Assembly: GCF_014529535.1 (NCBI RefSeq)
Contig: NW_023503295.1
Location: forward strand, 2,714,416-2,778,415
Direction of reading: 5' to 3'
Source of the DNA: Bradysia coprophila
Taxonomy: Eukaryota; Arthropoda; Insecta; Diptera; Sciaridae
Length of the DNA stretch: 64,000 nt
How positions within the stretch are numbered: the first letter of the stretch is position 1; each line of letters begins with the position of its first letter. The notes under the pieces are model-generated. The model worked only from the letters and a program-made list of their open reading frames with translations. It searched no databases and was not told the DNA's origin. A program made the translations under genes and the position numbers. This document shows positions 49,401-60,427 of this stretch, piece after piece.

Positions 49401-52400
49401 CCACACAAAAAACCTCAAAAAAGCGAAAAACAAACGAAATAAAGGGATAAAATTTCGTCGACTTGGGGTGGACTTCAGCTAAAGTCGCTACAACCCTTTG
49501 CAGTGAAACTTATCCAAGGATGTCTTTACATGTTATGCATGTTATGGTACTACAGAGACTAGGTTCTCTCACCATACATACCATGTCTCGGACTTATGTC
49601 ACTGCAGGCGGTCAGGGACTTGGGAAAATCACCAATTTTTTCACCTAAAATGATTGATATCACCAACAGGTCAACATGTTCAAAATGTGCGTCTCTTCAA
49701 GGCCTACAAGCCTAGCTAAAAAAGTTTTTTCCCAAAATGGTTTTACTCGACTAATCGCGAGAAAACAATTTTGGGCCCCTTTTGGCAGGCCCTTACTTCA
49801 TGACCTCGAGCGTAGACAACAAAATAAAGTTCACCAAATGTAGTACTACGTTTTACTCGCAAAAGGTCAACGAATCGAATGAGCTATAAGTCAATAATAT
49901 CTGTGACCCCTTGTCCCAAAGTTGTTCGAAGATTTCGCGATATCACTCTTAAATAGTCGAGGAATGCCTCCAAATAAATTTCTAAAAATCTAGAATTCAG
50001 TTATAGATTTTTAGAAATTTATTTGGAGGCATTCCTCGACTATTTAAGTAAAGTAAAGTCCAGGGTGCCGAAAGTTGGCAACAATAGTACCAATCACGGA
50101 ACTTTATGTTCAAAACCGGGTTTCAGTAGTGAGTGTTTCCGGTACTAGTACCGGTTATACTACCGGTATTTCATTTCGGAGTTACCGCTACTTTCTTATA
50201 CCGTTGCGACACCGTTAATGTGACCAATATTTTTCCTACACGGTGCGGTTGAATGAATTTTAACTGATTATTTCGATGCACTTTTGATATTTTTGGATAT
50301 TAATAGTCAGCTCGGAGCCCTGAACAAGGTTCCACAAAAATTTTTGATTTTCATCCGTACCGTCGGTGACAGTGGTGGACAGTGGTCCTGTCTACAGAGA
50401 CAGTGGTGGAAAACTAGTTATGGTTGCAATCGGTAGTGCCTGAAATTCTAATAACAATTGCACAAAAAAAATTTACCATTAGTGGAAGGGAAGCCAGCAG
50501 AGACACGCTAAAGTTTAAAAAACGTGATTTTCAAGCAGTCATACAGGCGTGGATACTTGAGGGATGAAGCTAAAAAATAGTTCTCGCAGTAGAGCAACAT
50601 CTCCTCTACCAATTACCAAAAAATTATTTTTGGAGACAGTCTACGTAGAGGCCGACAGTAGCTCAAAGTTTTTCCTCCCATATTTGGTAAAATTTGCGAG
50701 TTTCAAAGGCACCTAAAACACACTTATTCAAATTTTTTGTAATTAAAATGGTTAATTCCGAAATGCTGGAAGTCTCAGCTGTCCATCGACACCACACTTA
50801 CAATGACTCATGTCAACAGTGCCGAAATGTTGCGTGAATAAGTGGAATGTGTCCTTCTACGACGAAATTTTGTACATGATTTGAAATATCTATATAAAGA
50901 GCAAAATTTCGATGTTTTTTGGTTTTTTCGTTGTCTCTATAACTTTGTTAATCAAACAAATCATCCCAGCGGTATTTTCAAAGATTTTTCAAATCAAGCA
51001 CAAAATTTCGTCGTGGAAGGACAAATCTCACTTATATTCACGCAACATATCGGCACTGTTGACATGAGTCATTGTAAGTGTGGTGTCGATGGACAGCTGA
51101 GACTTCCAGCATTTCGGAATTAACCATTTTAATTACAAAAAATTTGAGTAAGTGTGTTACAGGTGCCACTGAAAGTCGCAAATTTTACCAAATATGAAGG
51201 AAAAACTTTGAGCTACTGTCGGCACTCTGCGTAGACTGCTTCCAAAAATAATTTTTTGGTTATTGGTAGAGGAGATGTTGCTCTACTGCGAGAACTATTT
51301 ATTAGCTTCATCCCTCAAGTATCCACGCCTGTATGACTGTTTGAAAATCACGTTTTTTAAACTTTAGCGTGTCTCTGCCGGCTTCCCTTGCACTAATGGT
51401 AAAATTTTTGTGTACAATTGTTATTAGAATTTCAGGTACTACCGATTGCAACCATAACTAGTTTTCCACCACTGTCTCTGTAGACAGGACCACTGTCCAC
51501 CACTGTCACCGACGGTACGGATGAAAATCAAAAATTTTTGTGGAATCTTGTTCAGGGCTCCGAGCTGACTAATAATATCTAAAAATATCAAAAGTGCATC
51601 GAAATGATCAGTTAAAATTCATTCAACCGCACCGTGCCTAACCTGAACAACGGTTACTTACTATATATAGTTCCTAGCTCAAAATAAAATTCTTTTTTTT
51701 TCCTTCTATTTGCAGTTGTAACCGGTGCAACGGAGGGTATCGGAAAATCATATGCCAAAGCTGTAACTACTTTAGACGACAACAACAGTTTGAGATCGAT
51801 CTAATTCCTCCTCTATTTCAATTCACAGCTTGCCAAAGAAGGTCAGAATCTGGTGCTGATTAGCCGATCGAAACCAAAGTTGGACGACGTTGCGAAAGAA
51901 ATCGGTACGAGAAATACTTACGTCCTCCACAACATTCCGATGTAAAGTTAGTTCCTTCACATTTCACAGAATCACAACATCGAGTCCAAACGAAAACCAT
52001 TGCAGTCGATTTCACCGGTTCGACCGAAATTTATGCTGCCATTGAGCAACAGTTGCAAGACTTGACGGTCGGTGTGCTCGTCAACAATGTTGGAATGAGT
52101 TATTCGAATCCCGAATACTTCCTCACCATTCCCGATCGGGACAAGATGCTCGGCGACATTGTTACGTGTAATATTGTGTCGGTGACGAATATGTGCAAAA
52201 TTGTATTACCCGGAATGGTTGAACGCAAGAAAGGTGTCATCATCAATATTTCATCCATGGCAGCTACAATTCCAAATCCCCTATTGACTGTGTACAGTGC
52301 GTCCAAGGTAGCGTCTTTCATCTACTAACCAAAACTGATTGAATTTTACTACCATGACTATTATAACCCAACAGGCATTCGTCGACAAGTTCTCCGAAGA

Positions 52401-52701
52401 TTTAGCTACCGAGTACGGTAAGAAGGGAATAACAGTTCAGTCCGTTTTGCCTGGATTCGTTGCAACGAATATGTCGAAAATACGGAAGCCGACATGGATG
52501 GCTCCCAGCGCAGATCGTTTCGTCGAATCGGCTCTGAAAACAATCGGCATTTCACGGCACACAACTGGCTACTATCCACACGCAATCATGCAGCTTGTGA
52601 TTAACGGCATGCATGCACTCTTCCCCGAAACAGCAAATCGCCTAGTTCTCTCTCAAATGGAAGCTATGCGAGCGAAGGCTTTAAGAAAAAAGGCCACCTA
52701 A
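43434..52701 (+). CDS. spidey: Very-long-chain 3-oxoacyl-CoA reductase / 17-beta-HSD12 type (spidey)
   Basis: ER short-chain dehydrogenase that carries out the first reduction of fatty-acid elongation and can act on steroids; the Drosophila orthologue spidey/kar is linked to hydrocarbon and ecdysteroid metabolism. Exons: 43434-43584, 51716-51762, 51829-51904, 51970-52307, 52375-52701; 939 nt, 312 aa. An N-terminal hydrophobic anchor (FAVFVLIVQILRFVLPWL) is followed by TGATEGIG (53-60), NNVG, Ser187 in NISSMAATIP, Tyr200-SASK-Lys204, and the C-terminal KKAT, a dilysine ER-retrieval signal. The first intron is 8.1 kb and the others 65-67 bp. It converges on DNA polymerase eta, with 196 bp between stop codons. 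Confidence 0.95.
43585..46013. other. Spidey intron 1, left part
   Basis: A foldback at about 44052-44815 has ggttctgaaagaaaagggtc, gacaccgaaattgataaacg and cactcagtacagattgtgt on the left, mirrored on the right. A related fragment (cctgttctttcagaaccttg) lies at about 45931. No exon is seen. Confidence 0.55.
46014..48345 (+). mobile_element. DINE/Helentron-like element, copy 4, with 145-bp satellite core
   Basis: Starts AGCCCCGTACGAAGTACGAA after TTTT. It has a GTCC/GTCT tract (46148-46175), then about 11-12 tandem units of about 145 bp (46465-48080), each with ctactagggccctatgtgta and acaactcgagtaaatttcat. The hairpin aattgcgcTATgcgcaattt is at about 48161-48180. It ends gactgttctgatggctcg before TTTTT. 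It sits in spidey intron 1. Confidence 0.8.
48350..50225. other. Spidey intron 1, middle part
   Basis: The left half of the TCAGTCAAAAAACCC MITE is at 48992-49205, truncated at a junction with the dispersed repeat that fills 49220-49945. A near-perfect palindrome follows at 49948-50048. No exon is seen. Confidence 0.55.
49948..50048. repeat. Near-perfect palindrome, arms of about 40 bp
   Basis: cttaaatagtcgaggaatgc with ctccaaataaatttctaaa is mirrored after a loop of about 15 nt (tagaattcagttata). Confidence 0.9.
50231..51640. repeat. Large foldback, about 1.4 kb, in spidey intron 1
   Basis: cacggtgcggttgaatgaat on the left mirrors attcattcaaccgcaccgtg on the right. The arms of about 600 bp match nearly throughout (for example gtggtggacagtggtcctgt, gggatgaagctaaaaaatag, cgtggatacttgagggatga). 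The loop is about 50840-51050. The frame 50842-51123 is part of the loop and arm and is not supported as a gene. No clear TSD. Confidence 0.85.
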
Positions 52702-52811
52702 ACTGCAAGGGAATTCTCTCCATTTTCCATCGTTCAAATGTTTTTGCATTTTTTTGTAATGTTTGTGTGCTCTTCAATATACCAAAGATGTTCGCATTTT
52801 GAACCCGCAAT

Positions 52812-52817
52812 TTTATT
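52812..52817 (-). promoter_or_regulatory. PolH: Polyadenylation signal of DNA polymerase eta
   Basis: AATAAA on the minus strand, 81 bp past the stop codon, inside the interval between the two convergent stop codons. Confidence 0.6.
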
Positions 52818-52897
52818 ACACAACGAGACTGAGGTAGACATTTTTCGAACCTAAAAACAGAAATTTACAAAACCAAGGCGTAACACTAAGAGGCACA

Positions 52898-55800
52898 TCA
52901 ATTTGCGGCTTTGAAGAAGGAAGCTATGCTTCGTTTCTTCGCCGTCGATGGATCGGTTCGGGATTTTGTTTTCGGATTTTGGCCTACTGCACTACCAACC
53001 AACGGAGCCACGTTCAGCGAATTGATTTCCATTTGCAATTTCTTGGCCGTATGGTAGTCGGAATGTTCAACAACACCTTCGATGGGAATGAACTTTCCAC
53101 ACTCGTCACACTGAACCGACGACTCTGGTGCCTCATCCTTTTTCGCTACAAAATACTTGGTCAATACTCCCTTGCCGTTAGCACCTGTTGCATCTGTGGT
53201 TCGACTCACTTTACTGCCGCCCGAACTCGATGAATTCAGATTGGCGTTTCGATCGAGTTTGGCTTTTTTAGCAATTGGAGGCGATGCTGACGACGTTTTC
53301 GTCTTCAACTGAGAACGAAACTCTATGCGTTGTTCCTCACTCAGTTGGAACGCAAGATGCATGTCCAGATGGGATTGCATTTCTACGGTCAAAAGTTTCT
53401 TGTGGCATTGTGAACATGTTTCGAAGAACTCGTCGGGTATGTCAGGCCGAAGATATTCAACATAACTCGATTTGTAATCGGATTGACCTGATGGACCCGG
53501 CTGTTGTGATTCGACATTTTCGGGGAAGGCAACCGAAGAACTGGCCGTCCTTTCATTCCTTTCATTTGAATCGAAAGTGGACATGGTGTCATTGACCTCT
53601 GTTGCTGTTATGTCTTGTACTGGTGGCGAATCTGCTGCAACGGTGATCGTATCGCCCTCATGTATCGTCTTCAAATCTGCTGCAGCGTTGGTGATTAACA
53701 TGTCCACTGAACTGTTGCTATTGCAATCGAATTCATTGTCAATGGAGGGATCTACTTCATTCTTTTGATTATTCTCTTCAGCAACATCTTTTGCGGCCGT
53801 AAAAAATGATTTAATGCTCGAAGGTTTGCTATCGGCTGCCTTACGTGCTTCCGGACCATTAACAGGTTCACTTGAATCGATCTCCGTTTTTTTCGTGCTT
53901 TCATTGGTGATTGCCTTGCTAAACAGGTCCCTGATCGTATTTCTCTTTTGCTGGTTAATGTCCTCGAACTTTCCGGCACTTATGCCCAGCAGGGTGATCG
54001 GATTCAAAATGACCGTATTCTGTTCGTTTTTGAAGAAAACGTCGGTGTTCTTCTTAATAACATCCAAGGCATCGTGAGCGATCTTCTCCACATCAATATC
54101 ATTTAGTGGAACGCATCGAGTACTGGCCACTTCCTCGGTACTGAATTTCTGTGTAAAACTAACGACAATTTGTTTTGCTACTCGACTGTTTTCAATTTCA
54201 TCCTTGTCCAATCGTTCGACGATTTCAGTCGCCAACTCATTTAACCAGTGCGTTAGCGTTGCTATTCCCTTAATGGAATTTCGACCTGGGAATTTCTTAC
54301 AGCACCCGATCGATTTCGATGCAAACCTCGGAGTAACAGCTTCCAAATCAATACCTTGGGCCATCTGAAACAGCCACAGTCTGAAAAATGAATTGATTGG
54401 ATGGTTAGGAACAGCTCCGTCGCTAGCTTTTTATTGACTTACCCAGTTTTATCGTCGAATGTTCTCTGCAGTTCAGTTAGAGAAAATGAACTCAGTTCCG
54501 ACATCAGTTTGATTTTCAATTTGTCGCAGACATCTTCGCCAAATTTACCTCCGAGTCCTTTTATCTTCTGCAGAGGTAGGTCACTACCGGAACGAGGAAT
54601 TCAGTAGAAATGAGCGCAAAAGTTAAAAAAGAAACCTCGGGCTATCGATTACGTACCTAAACAGGAGACTGACGTTTTTAACCGGCAAAACAGTTTGTTT
54701 GTTCGGCTTGTTCATGCCACACACGAGCTTGGCCAAAATTTTGTTATGTGCGATTCCGGCCGAGCATTCGAAGCCTAAAAGTGCAAAGAGCGGTAAATCT
54801 TTGGCTAAGACTGTCTGTGGCTTAGACAGCCAATTCAGCCAAAACAGATTAAAAACAAGGCATCAGAACAGTCGAGCGTTTGCTGCAACTTAGCCCCGTA
54901 CGACCCGTAATCCTATTTCGTCCGTAACCATAATACGTCCGTAGCCGTAATACGCCCGGAACCCTAATACGTCTACAATCCTCTAATGCGTCTGTTACCA
55001 AAATGCAAGTCAAGTTGGGCATGGTCAAATTTACTGAAAGTGTTCATTTTTAAAATTGCGCACTAGCAAAATCGGATGAGATTTACTCGATTTATGTGCA
55101 AAGAGCACTTAGGGCCGAGTAGCGGCCTTAGTGCAAGGGCCCAAATTTGAAACTTTTTTCGCCATCATTCTATTCGGCATTCAATTATCTCTCAAATGAA
55201 ACAAAAACTAGCAAAATCGGATGAGATTTACTCGATTTATGTGCAAAAACCACTTAGGGCCGAGTAGCGGCCTTAGTCCAAGGGCCCAAATTTGAAACTT
55301 TTTCGCCATCATTCTATTCGGCATTCAATTATCTCTCAAATGAAACAAAATCTAGCAAAATCGGATGAGATTTACTCGATTTATGTGCAAAAAACACTTA
55401 GGGCCGAGTACCGGCCTTAGTCCAAGGGCCCAAATTTGAAACTTTTTTTGCCATCATTCTATTCGGCATTCAATTATCTCTCAAATGAAACAAAAACTAG
55501 CAAAATCGGATGAGATTTACTCGATTTATGTGCAAAAACCACTTAGGGCCGAGTAGCGGCCTTAGTCCAAGGGCCCAAATTTGAAACTTTTTTTGCCATC
55601 ATTCTATTCGGCATTCAATTATCTCTCAAATGAAACAAAAACTAGCAAAATCGGATGAGATTTACTCGATTTATGTGCAAAAACCACTTAGGGCCGAGTA
55701 GCGGCCTTAGTCCAAGGGCCCAAATTTGAAACTTTTTTTGCCATCATTCTATTCGGCATTCAATTATCTCTCAAATGAAACAAAAACTAGCAAAATCGGA

Positions 55801-58353
55801 TGAGATTTACTCGATTTATGTGCAAAAAACACTTAGGGCCGAGTACCGGCCTTAGTCCAAGGGCCCAAATTTGAAACTTTTTTTGCCATCATTCTATTCG
55901 GCATTCAATTATCTCTCAAATGAAACAAAAACTAGCAAAATCGGATGAGATTTACTCGATTTATGTGCAAAAACCACTTAGGGCCGAGTAGCGGCCTTAG
56001 TCCAAGGGCCCAAATTTGAAACTTTTTCGCCATCATTCTATTCGGCATTCAATTATCTCTCAAATGAAACAAAATCTAGCAAAATCGGATGAGATTTACT
56101 CGATTTATGTGCAAAAAACACTTAGGGCCGAGTACCGGCCTTAGTCCAAGGGCCCAAATTTGAAACTTTTTCGCCATCATTCTATTCGGCATTCAATTAT
56201 CTCTCAAATGAAACAAAAACTAGCAAAATCGGATGAGATTTACTCGATTTATGTGCAAAAAACACTTAGGGCCGAGTAGCGGCCTTAGTCCAAGGGCCCA
56301 AATTTGAAACTTTTTTTGCCATCATTCTATTCGGCATTCAATTATCTCTCAAATGAAACAAAAACTAGCAAAATCGGATGAGATTTACTCGATTTATGTG
56401 CAAAAACCACTTAGGGCCGAGTAGCGGCCTTAGTCCAAGGGCCCAAATTTGAAACTTTTTTTGCCATCATTCTATTCGGCATTCAATTATCTCTCAAATG
56501 AAACAAAAACTAGCAAAATCGGATGAGATTTACTCGATTTATGTGCAAAAAACACTTAGGGCGAGTACCGGCCTTAGTCCAAGGGCCCAAATTTGAAACT
56601 TTTTTTGCCATCATTCTATTCGGCATTCAATTATCTCTCAAATGAAACAAAAACTAGCAAAATCGGATGAGATTTACTCGATTTATGTGCAAAAAACACT
56701 TAGGGCCGAGTACCGGCCTTAGTCCAAGGGCCCAAAATTGAAACTTTTTTCGTCATCATTCTTTTCGGTATTCAATTATCTCTCAAATGAAACAAAATCT
56801 AGCAAAATCGGATGAGATTTATTCGATTTATGTGCAAAAAACACTTAGGGCCGAGTAACGACCTTTGAGCCCTCCCAACAAGCCCGCGTTGCATCTTACC
56901 CAAAAACAATGTTCAGCAACTTTGTTCTACTCGTCAATACCTTTCATTTGATATATCACAAGCAGCTATTGCGTGCGTATTTCGGTAGATATCGTCGAAA
57001 GACTGAAAAACATCTATAGGGCCCGAGCTCTGGAAGGGCCGACCCTACCATGCCCATTTTCGAACTTGACCTTACTTTTGTCGATACCAATCGGGGAAAA
57101 AAAGAATTTTGAAAAAAGGTTGTGATTTACTCTAGCTAGAGGGGTCACGGACGGACGGACGGACGGACGGACGGACGGACGGACGGACGGACGGACGGAC
57201 GGACGGACGGACATTTTTTTATTGCGGATTCGTCATCTATGAACATAACCAAATGCTTTGCCCTTACTGTCTGCTTCCAATTCGACGTGTTACAAACGGC
57301 ATATTAATCTTATAAGCCCCCAGTACTTCGTACGGGGCTAAAAACTGTTCGCCATGAGGACCTTTACCGGTTCTTGTGAAACAACACTCACCAGTCTCCT
57401 TTTTGACGGCTTCACGTATCTCATTTACTATCGATGCACCAATCAGCAGTTTGATGTCATATTTCGTAAACAGCTTCTCTTGTTCGTCACCACCTCCTTC
57501 CACATTCACCTTATCGGCGCCCTTTTTGAACGTAACCTTCTTCGACAGATTTTGTACGAAATCACCGATGTGATCATATCCCACGGCAAAGCAATTTGTC
57601 AGCTTGTCCGGCGTCAATACGAACGTACCATCGTTCATCTCTTTGAATCGTTTCCGAACATTTTCCGTTATGTCCAAATAAGCCTCATCGACACTGGCTC
57701 GTTCCAGCAATGTGGTAAACCTTTGTAGTACCGATGCCACATCTTTTCCAGCTTCACGATATTTCGTTAGATCGGCCTTTTCACGGACACTCGGCACCTT
57801 AACTAGCTCAATTTCTGGACAATGATTTTTTGCTTCTTCACCTGCAGACGTAAATAAGTCATTGTACCGTACGATCAAAAGACAAAACATTTTCCGATTT
57901 ACCTCTCATATGCCTGGTTACACCTCGATCGCGTGCGGCATAATTCACAGCAATTATTCTGTGAGAACAAAATGAAAGTACAAAATCAATCAAGCATTTG
58001 TAGTTGTACAGTCTGTAGCAACTTACCCTCCTCCTCTCCAAGCGTTATACTGAACCACAGCAATAGGTTTCCCTGAAAACGGATATGCAACATGAAATTT
58101 TATGTCAATTCGGTGTTCACAGTTAGATGGCTAGGTATCACACACAAGGAACAATCTGTCAAAAACCATACAGCAGGTTCTTGTTTTGAAGTTTGTTTAC
58201 CACCTCTGCACCTGTTTCAACCGATTCATCAATTTCATTACCTTTGAGCGATGGATCCAATTTTTCTTCCACTTGACAATAGAAACAGTCCATGTCAACC
58301 AGAACCACCGTTCGATCGTGTTTGTTGACAACGTTAATTTGGGTCTTAGACAT
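52898..58353 (-). CDS. PolH: DNA polymerase eta (Y-family translesion polymerase)
   Basis: Bypasses UV cyclobutane dimers at stalled forks. Exons: 58353-58242, 58072-58027, 57958-57903, 57841-57392, 54774-54657, 54583-54443, 54380-52898; 2406 nt, 801 aa, phases closed. Catalytic LVDMDCFYCQVE (Asp20, Asp22), PIAVVQYNAWRGGG, IIAVNYAARDRGVTR and ERASVDEAYLD (Asp123/Glu124) form palm and fingers. CSAGIAHNKILAKLVCGMNK and SLLFSDLPLQKIKGLGGKFG cover the thumb, and FASKSIGCCKKFPG begins the little finger. Two C2H2 UBZ fingers lie near residues 630-649 (Cys-X2-Cys, His-X3-His) and 732-751. PIP-like motifs are SSIKSFF (about 495) and a C-terminal RSIASFF (about 791). Intron 4 is 2.6 kb because of a DINE-like insertion; the others are 61-169 bp. 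Confidence 0.96.
54856..57340 (-). mobile_element. DINE/Helentron-like element, copy 5, with 145-bp satellite core
   Basis: Minus orientation in Pol eta intron 4. The 3' end caaggcatcagaacagtcga comes first and the 5' end gtacttcgtacggggct last, in an A/T tract (AAAAC on both sides). About 12-13 very uniform units of about 145 bp at 55062-56860 contain gatgagatttactcgattta and ttagggccgagtagcggcct. Next to the 5' end is a (GGAC)n run (57149-57213), that is GTCC on the element strand. The VRPSVRPS frame there is the microsatellite. Confidence 0.85.
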
Positions 58354-58359
58354 AGTTGA

Positions 58360-59426
58360 GGTTTAAAAAATTCAGAATAAAAGAGGAGCACAACACAATG
58401 CCTTTTTGTGGTCTTAATACGAACTGTACTGTACAGCGATAACTCGACCGATTATTTGAAACAAAATTTTCCGAGACACCAATCATTTAAAATCGATTGA
58501 TTGATGCAATAATTATTCCGAATTCAATTCAGAATGTTAACAAAACAGTTTTAATGTACGGTCATCAAGATCGTCCAACATAGTTTAAGCGCAATTTCAC
58601 AACAAAAACACAAACAACACAAACCACAAGTTTATCGGGCGAAATACGGCGAAAACATATGAGCAGCGGAAAAAATGTTTATCTCCTGTAATGTCATAAT
58701 ATTCACAATTTGAGTGTCACTTTTAGAATCAAAATGGGCCAGATTTAAACACGTCATTCACAGGACGTTTTTATTAACTGAAAATTTCGACAATTGGTCA
58801 TTTGCGCAACGCTATCTTCGATATTTTCTCATTTATTCACGGCGAACTTCGATAATTTCACATTTATTCACTGAAAATTGACAAATTCTTGACAGTGTAC
58901 TAGATGTGTGTTTTATTTGTGGGGAATATGAATGAGTGACGGTGTCATGGCGTGTTGATGTTTCAGTTTGATTTTTTTAAATTGGTTTTTATGGTGATTA
59001 TGACATTACAGGAGATAAAGCATTGTTCCTAACACGGTAGTAAATGGGGGTTTTGCGCACACGATGTGTTGCCGAACTCGCTTCGCTCGTATCGGCAATC
59101 TCACATCTAGTGCGCAAAACAATCCCATTTACTACCTTATTATGAAAATAGCTATAATCGGTGTTCACTTCTCTAAAGAAATCTGTCATTTTACCAGATA
59201 CGCCAGATCTGCCGTAATTTATAAGAAAAACAATTTCCAGTGGAAATAACAAAAGAATTTCCAGTATTTCTTTTGTTATTTTATTGGAAATTGTTTTTCT
59301 TCCGAATATCGGCAGAGATACCCACGCCTTTAATTAAATTAATTTATTTCGGATTTTATTTCAAAGAGCTTTCCAATTGCACCCCAAAGATCAGTTAAAT
59401 TTGCATTTAAATGGAAGGTAATCAAA
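58360..59426. other. Gene-free spacer upstream of DNA polymerase eta
   Basis: Contains the Pol eta promoter side. Small foldbacks lie at 59034-59150 (ggtagtaaatgggggttttg mirrored) and about 59222-59305 (aaaacaatttccagtggaaa, mirrored). No exon is seen. Confidence 0.5.
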
Positions 59427-60189
59427 ATCAGTCAAAAAACCCTTAAAGGGTATATGTGACGCAAGTCCTTTATCTTACTTACAAAATAACTGATATCGCT
59501 GAGGGTTACAAAAAGAAATTTGCGTCACAAGTGGCAGATGATTCGGTTTTCTTTCGTTTAAATTCGTTTAGTACATTTTTCAACCATTTTCCTAACAATA
59601 TGTTCCTCAACATCTGCCACTTGTGACGCAAATTTCTTGTTGTAAAATTTTCTTTCACAAATTTTTTTGAGTCAATTTTTTGTTGATAAAACTTTTGCGT
59701 ACGACGCACAATGCGTCACCCTCAGCGATATCAGTTATTTTGTAAGTAAGATAACGGACTTGCGTCACATCTACTCTTTAAGGGTTTTTTGACTGATATC
59801 ACCACTTTTGTAAGTATGTCATTTCGACAACATCAAAAAACCTTATGGAAATTTCAAAAAATCTAGAGACATCAGTCTGAATCTGAAAATCTAGAAACCA
59901 ATCTTGAAACACCTCACTTATATCGAAAATAACCTAAATCCATGGAAAAATCCGATCGAAGTTAGGAAGTGCTAGAGCAATCATCTGTCATTACAAAATT
60001 TAGGAACTAACCTTGGAACACCTCACTCATATCGAAAATAACCCAAATTCATCAAAAGAATCCGATGGAAGTTAGGAAGTACCAGAGGAATCATCTGTCA
60101 TCCCAAAATGTATAGAACCAACCTTGAAACACTTCACTAATGTCGAATATAACTCAAATCCATCAAAAAATCCGATGGAAGTTAGGAAG
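59427..60189. repeat. Composite repeat, inverted relative to 21290-22172
   Basis: The MITE at 59427-59799 (TIR TCAGTCAAAAAACCCTTAAA, mirrored) is followed by gtaagtatgtcatttcgaca and about three units of about 125 bp with ccgatggaagttaggaagtg. This is the same order as at 21.3-22.2 kb. The last unit is broken by the LTR element and resumes at 62097. Confidence 0.75.
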
Positions 60190-60373
60190 TGTTTAAGGAA
60201 TATCGGTTTCTCAGGTTCAATTATTTTATGTCGAATCAAAAGACTGTTGTTTATAGATCAACGTTATAATATGAACTAAATTGCACAGTACAATGCTTGA
60301 CATTACATAATTTAGAAACTTAATTGACTGTGCCAACTATTAAGATAAACAAAAGTTCAGATTGGTCTGAACA
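60190..60373 (-). repeat. 3' LTR of the BEL/Pao element
   Basis: 184 bp, plus strand tgtttaaggaatatcggttt to ttcagattggtctgaaca. Identical by eye to the other LTR. Confidence 0.9.
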
Positions 60374-60427
60374 TACTCCCGGCCAAGACATTATAAATCG
60401 TCTTCAAATAAAACTAACACAAAAAAT

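Noticed and set aside
55062..56860. Regularly spaced repeats resembling a CRISPR array
   Set aside because: The whole unit of about 145 bp is repeated with no unique spacers, and the context is a eukaryotic mobile element.
57014..57214. Frame with SVRPSVRPS repeats
   Set aside because: It is the GTCC microsatellite of DINE-like copy 5 and codes for nothing else.
57264..57391. C-terminal extension of the Pol eta exon 4 frame into FLAPYEVLGAYK
   Set aside because: It reads through a perfect GTGAGT donor into the DINE; exon 5 continues the conserved GFECSAGIAHNK motif.
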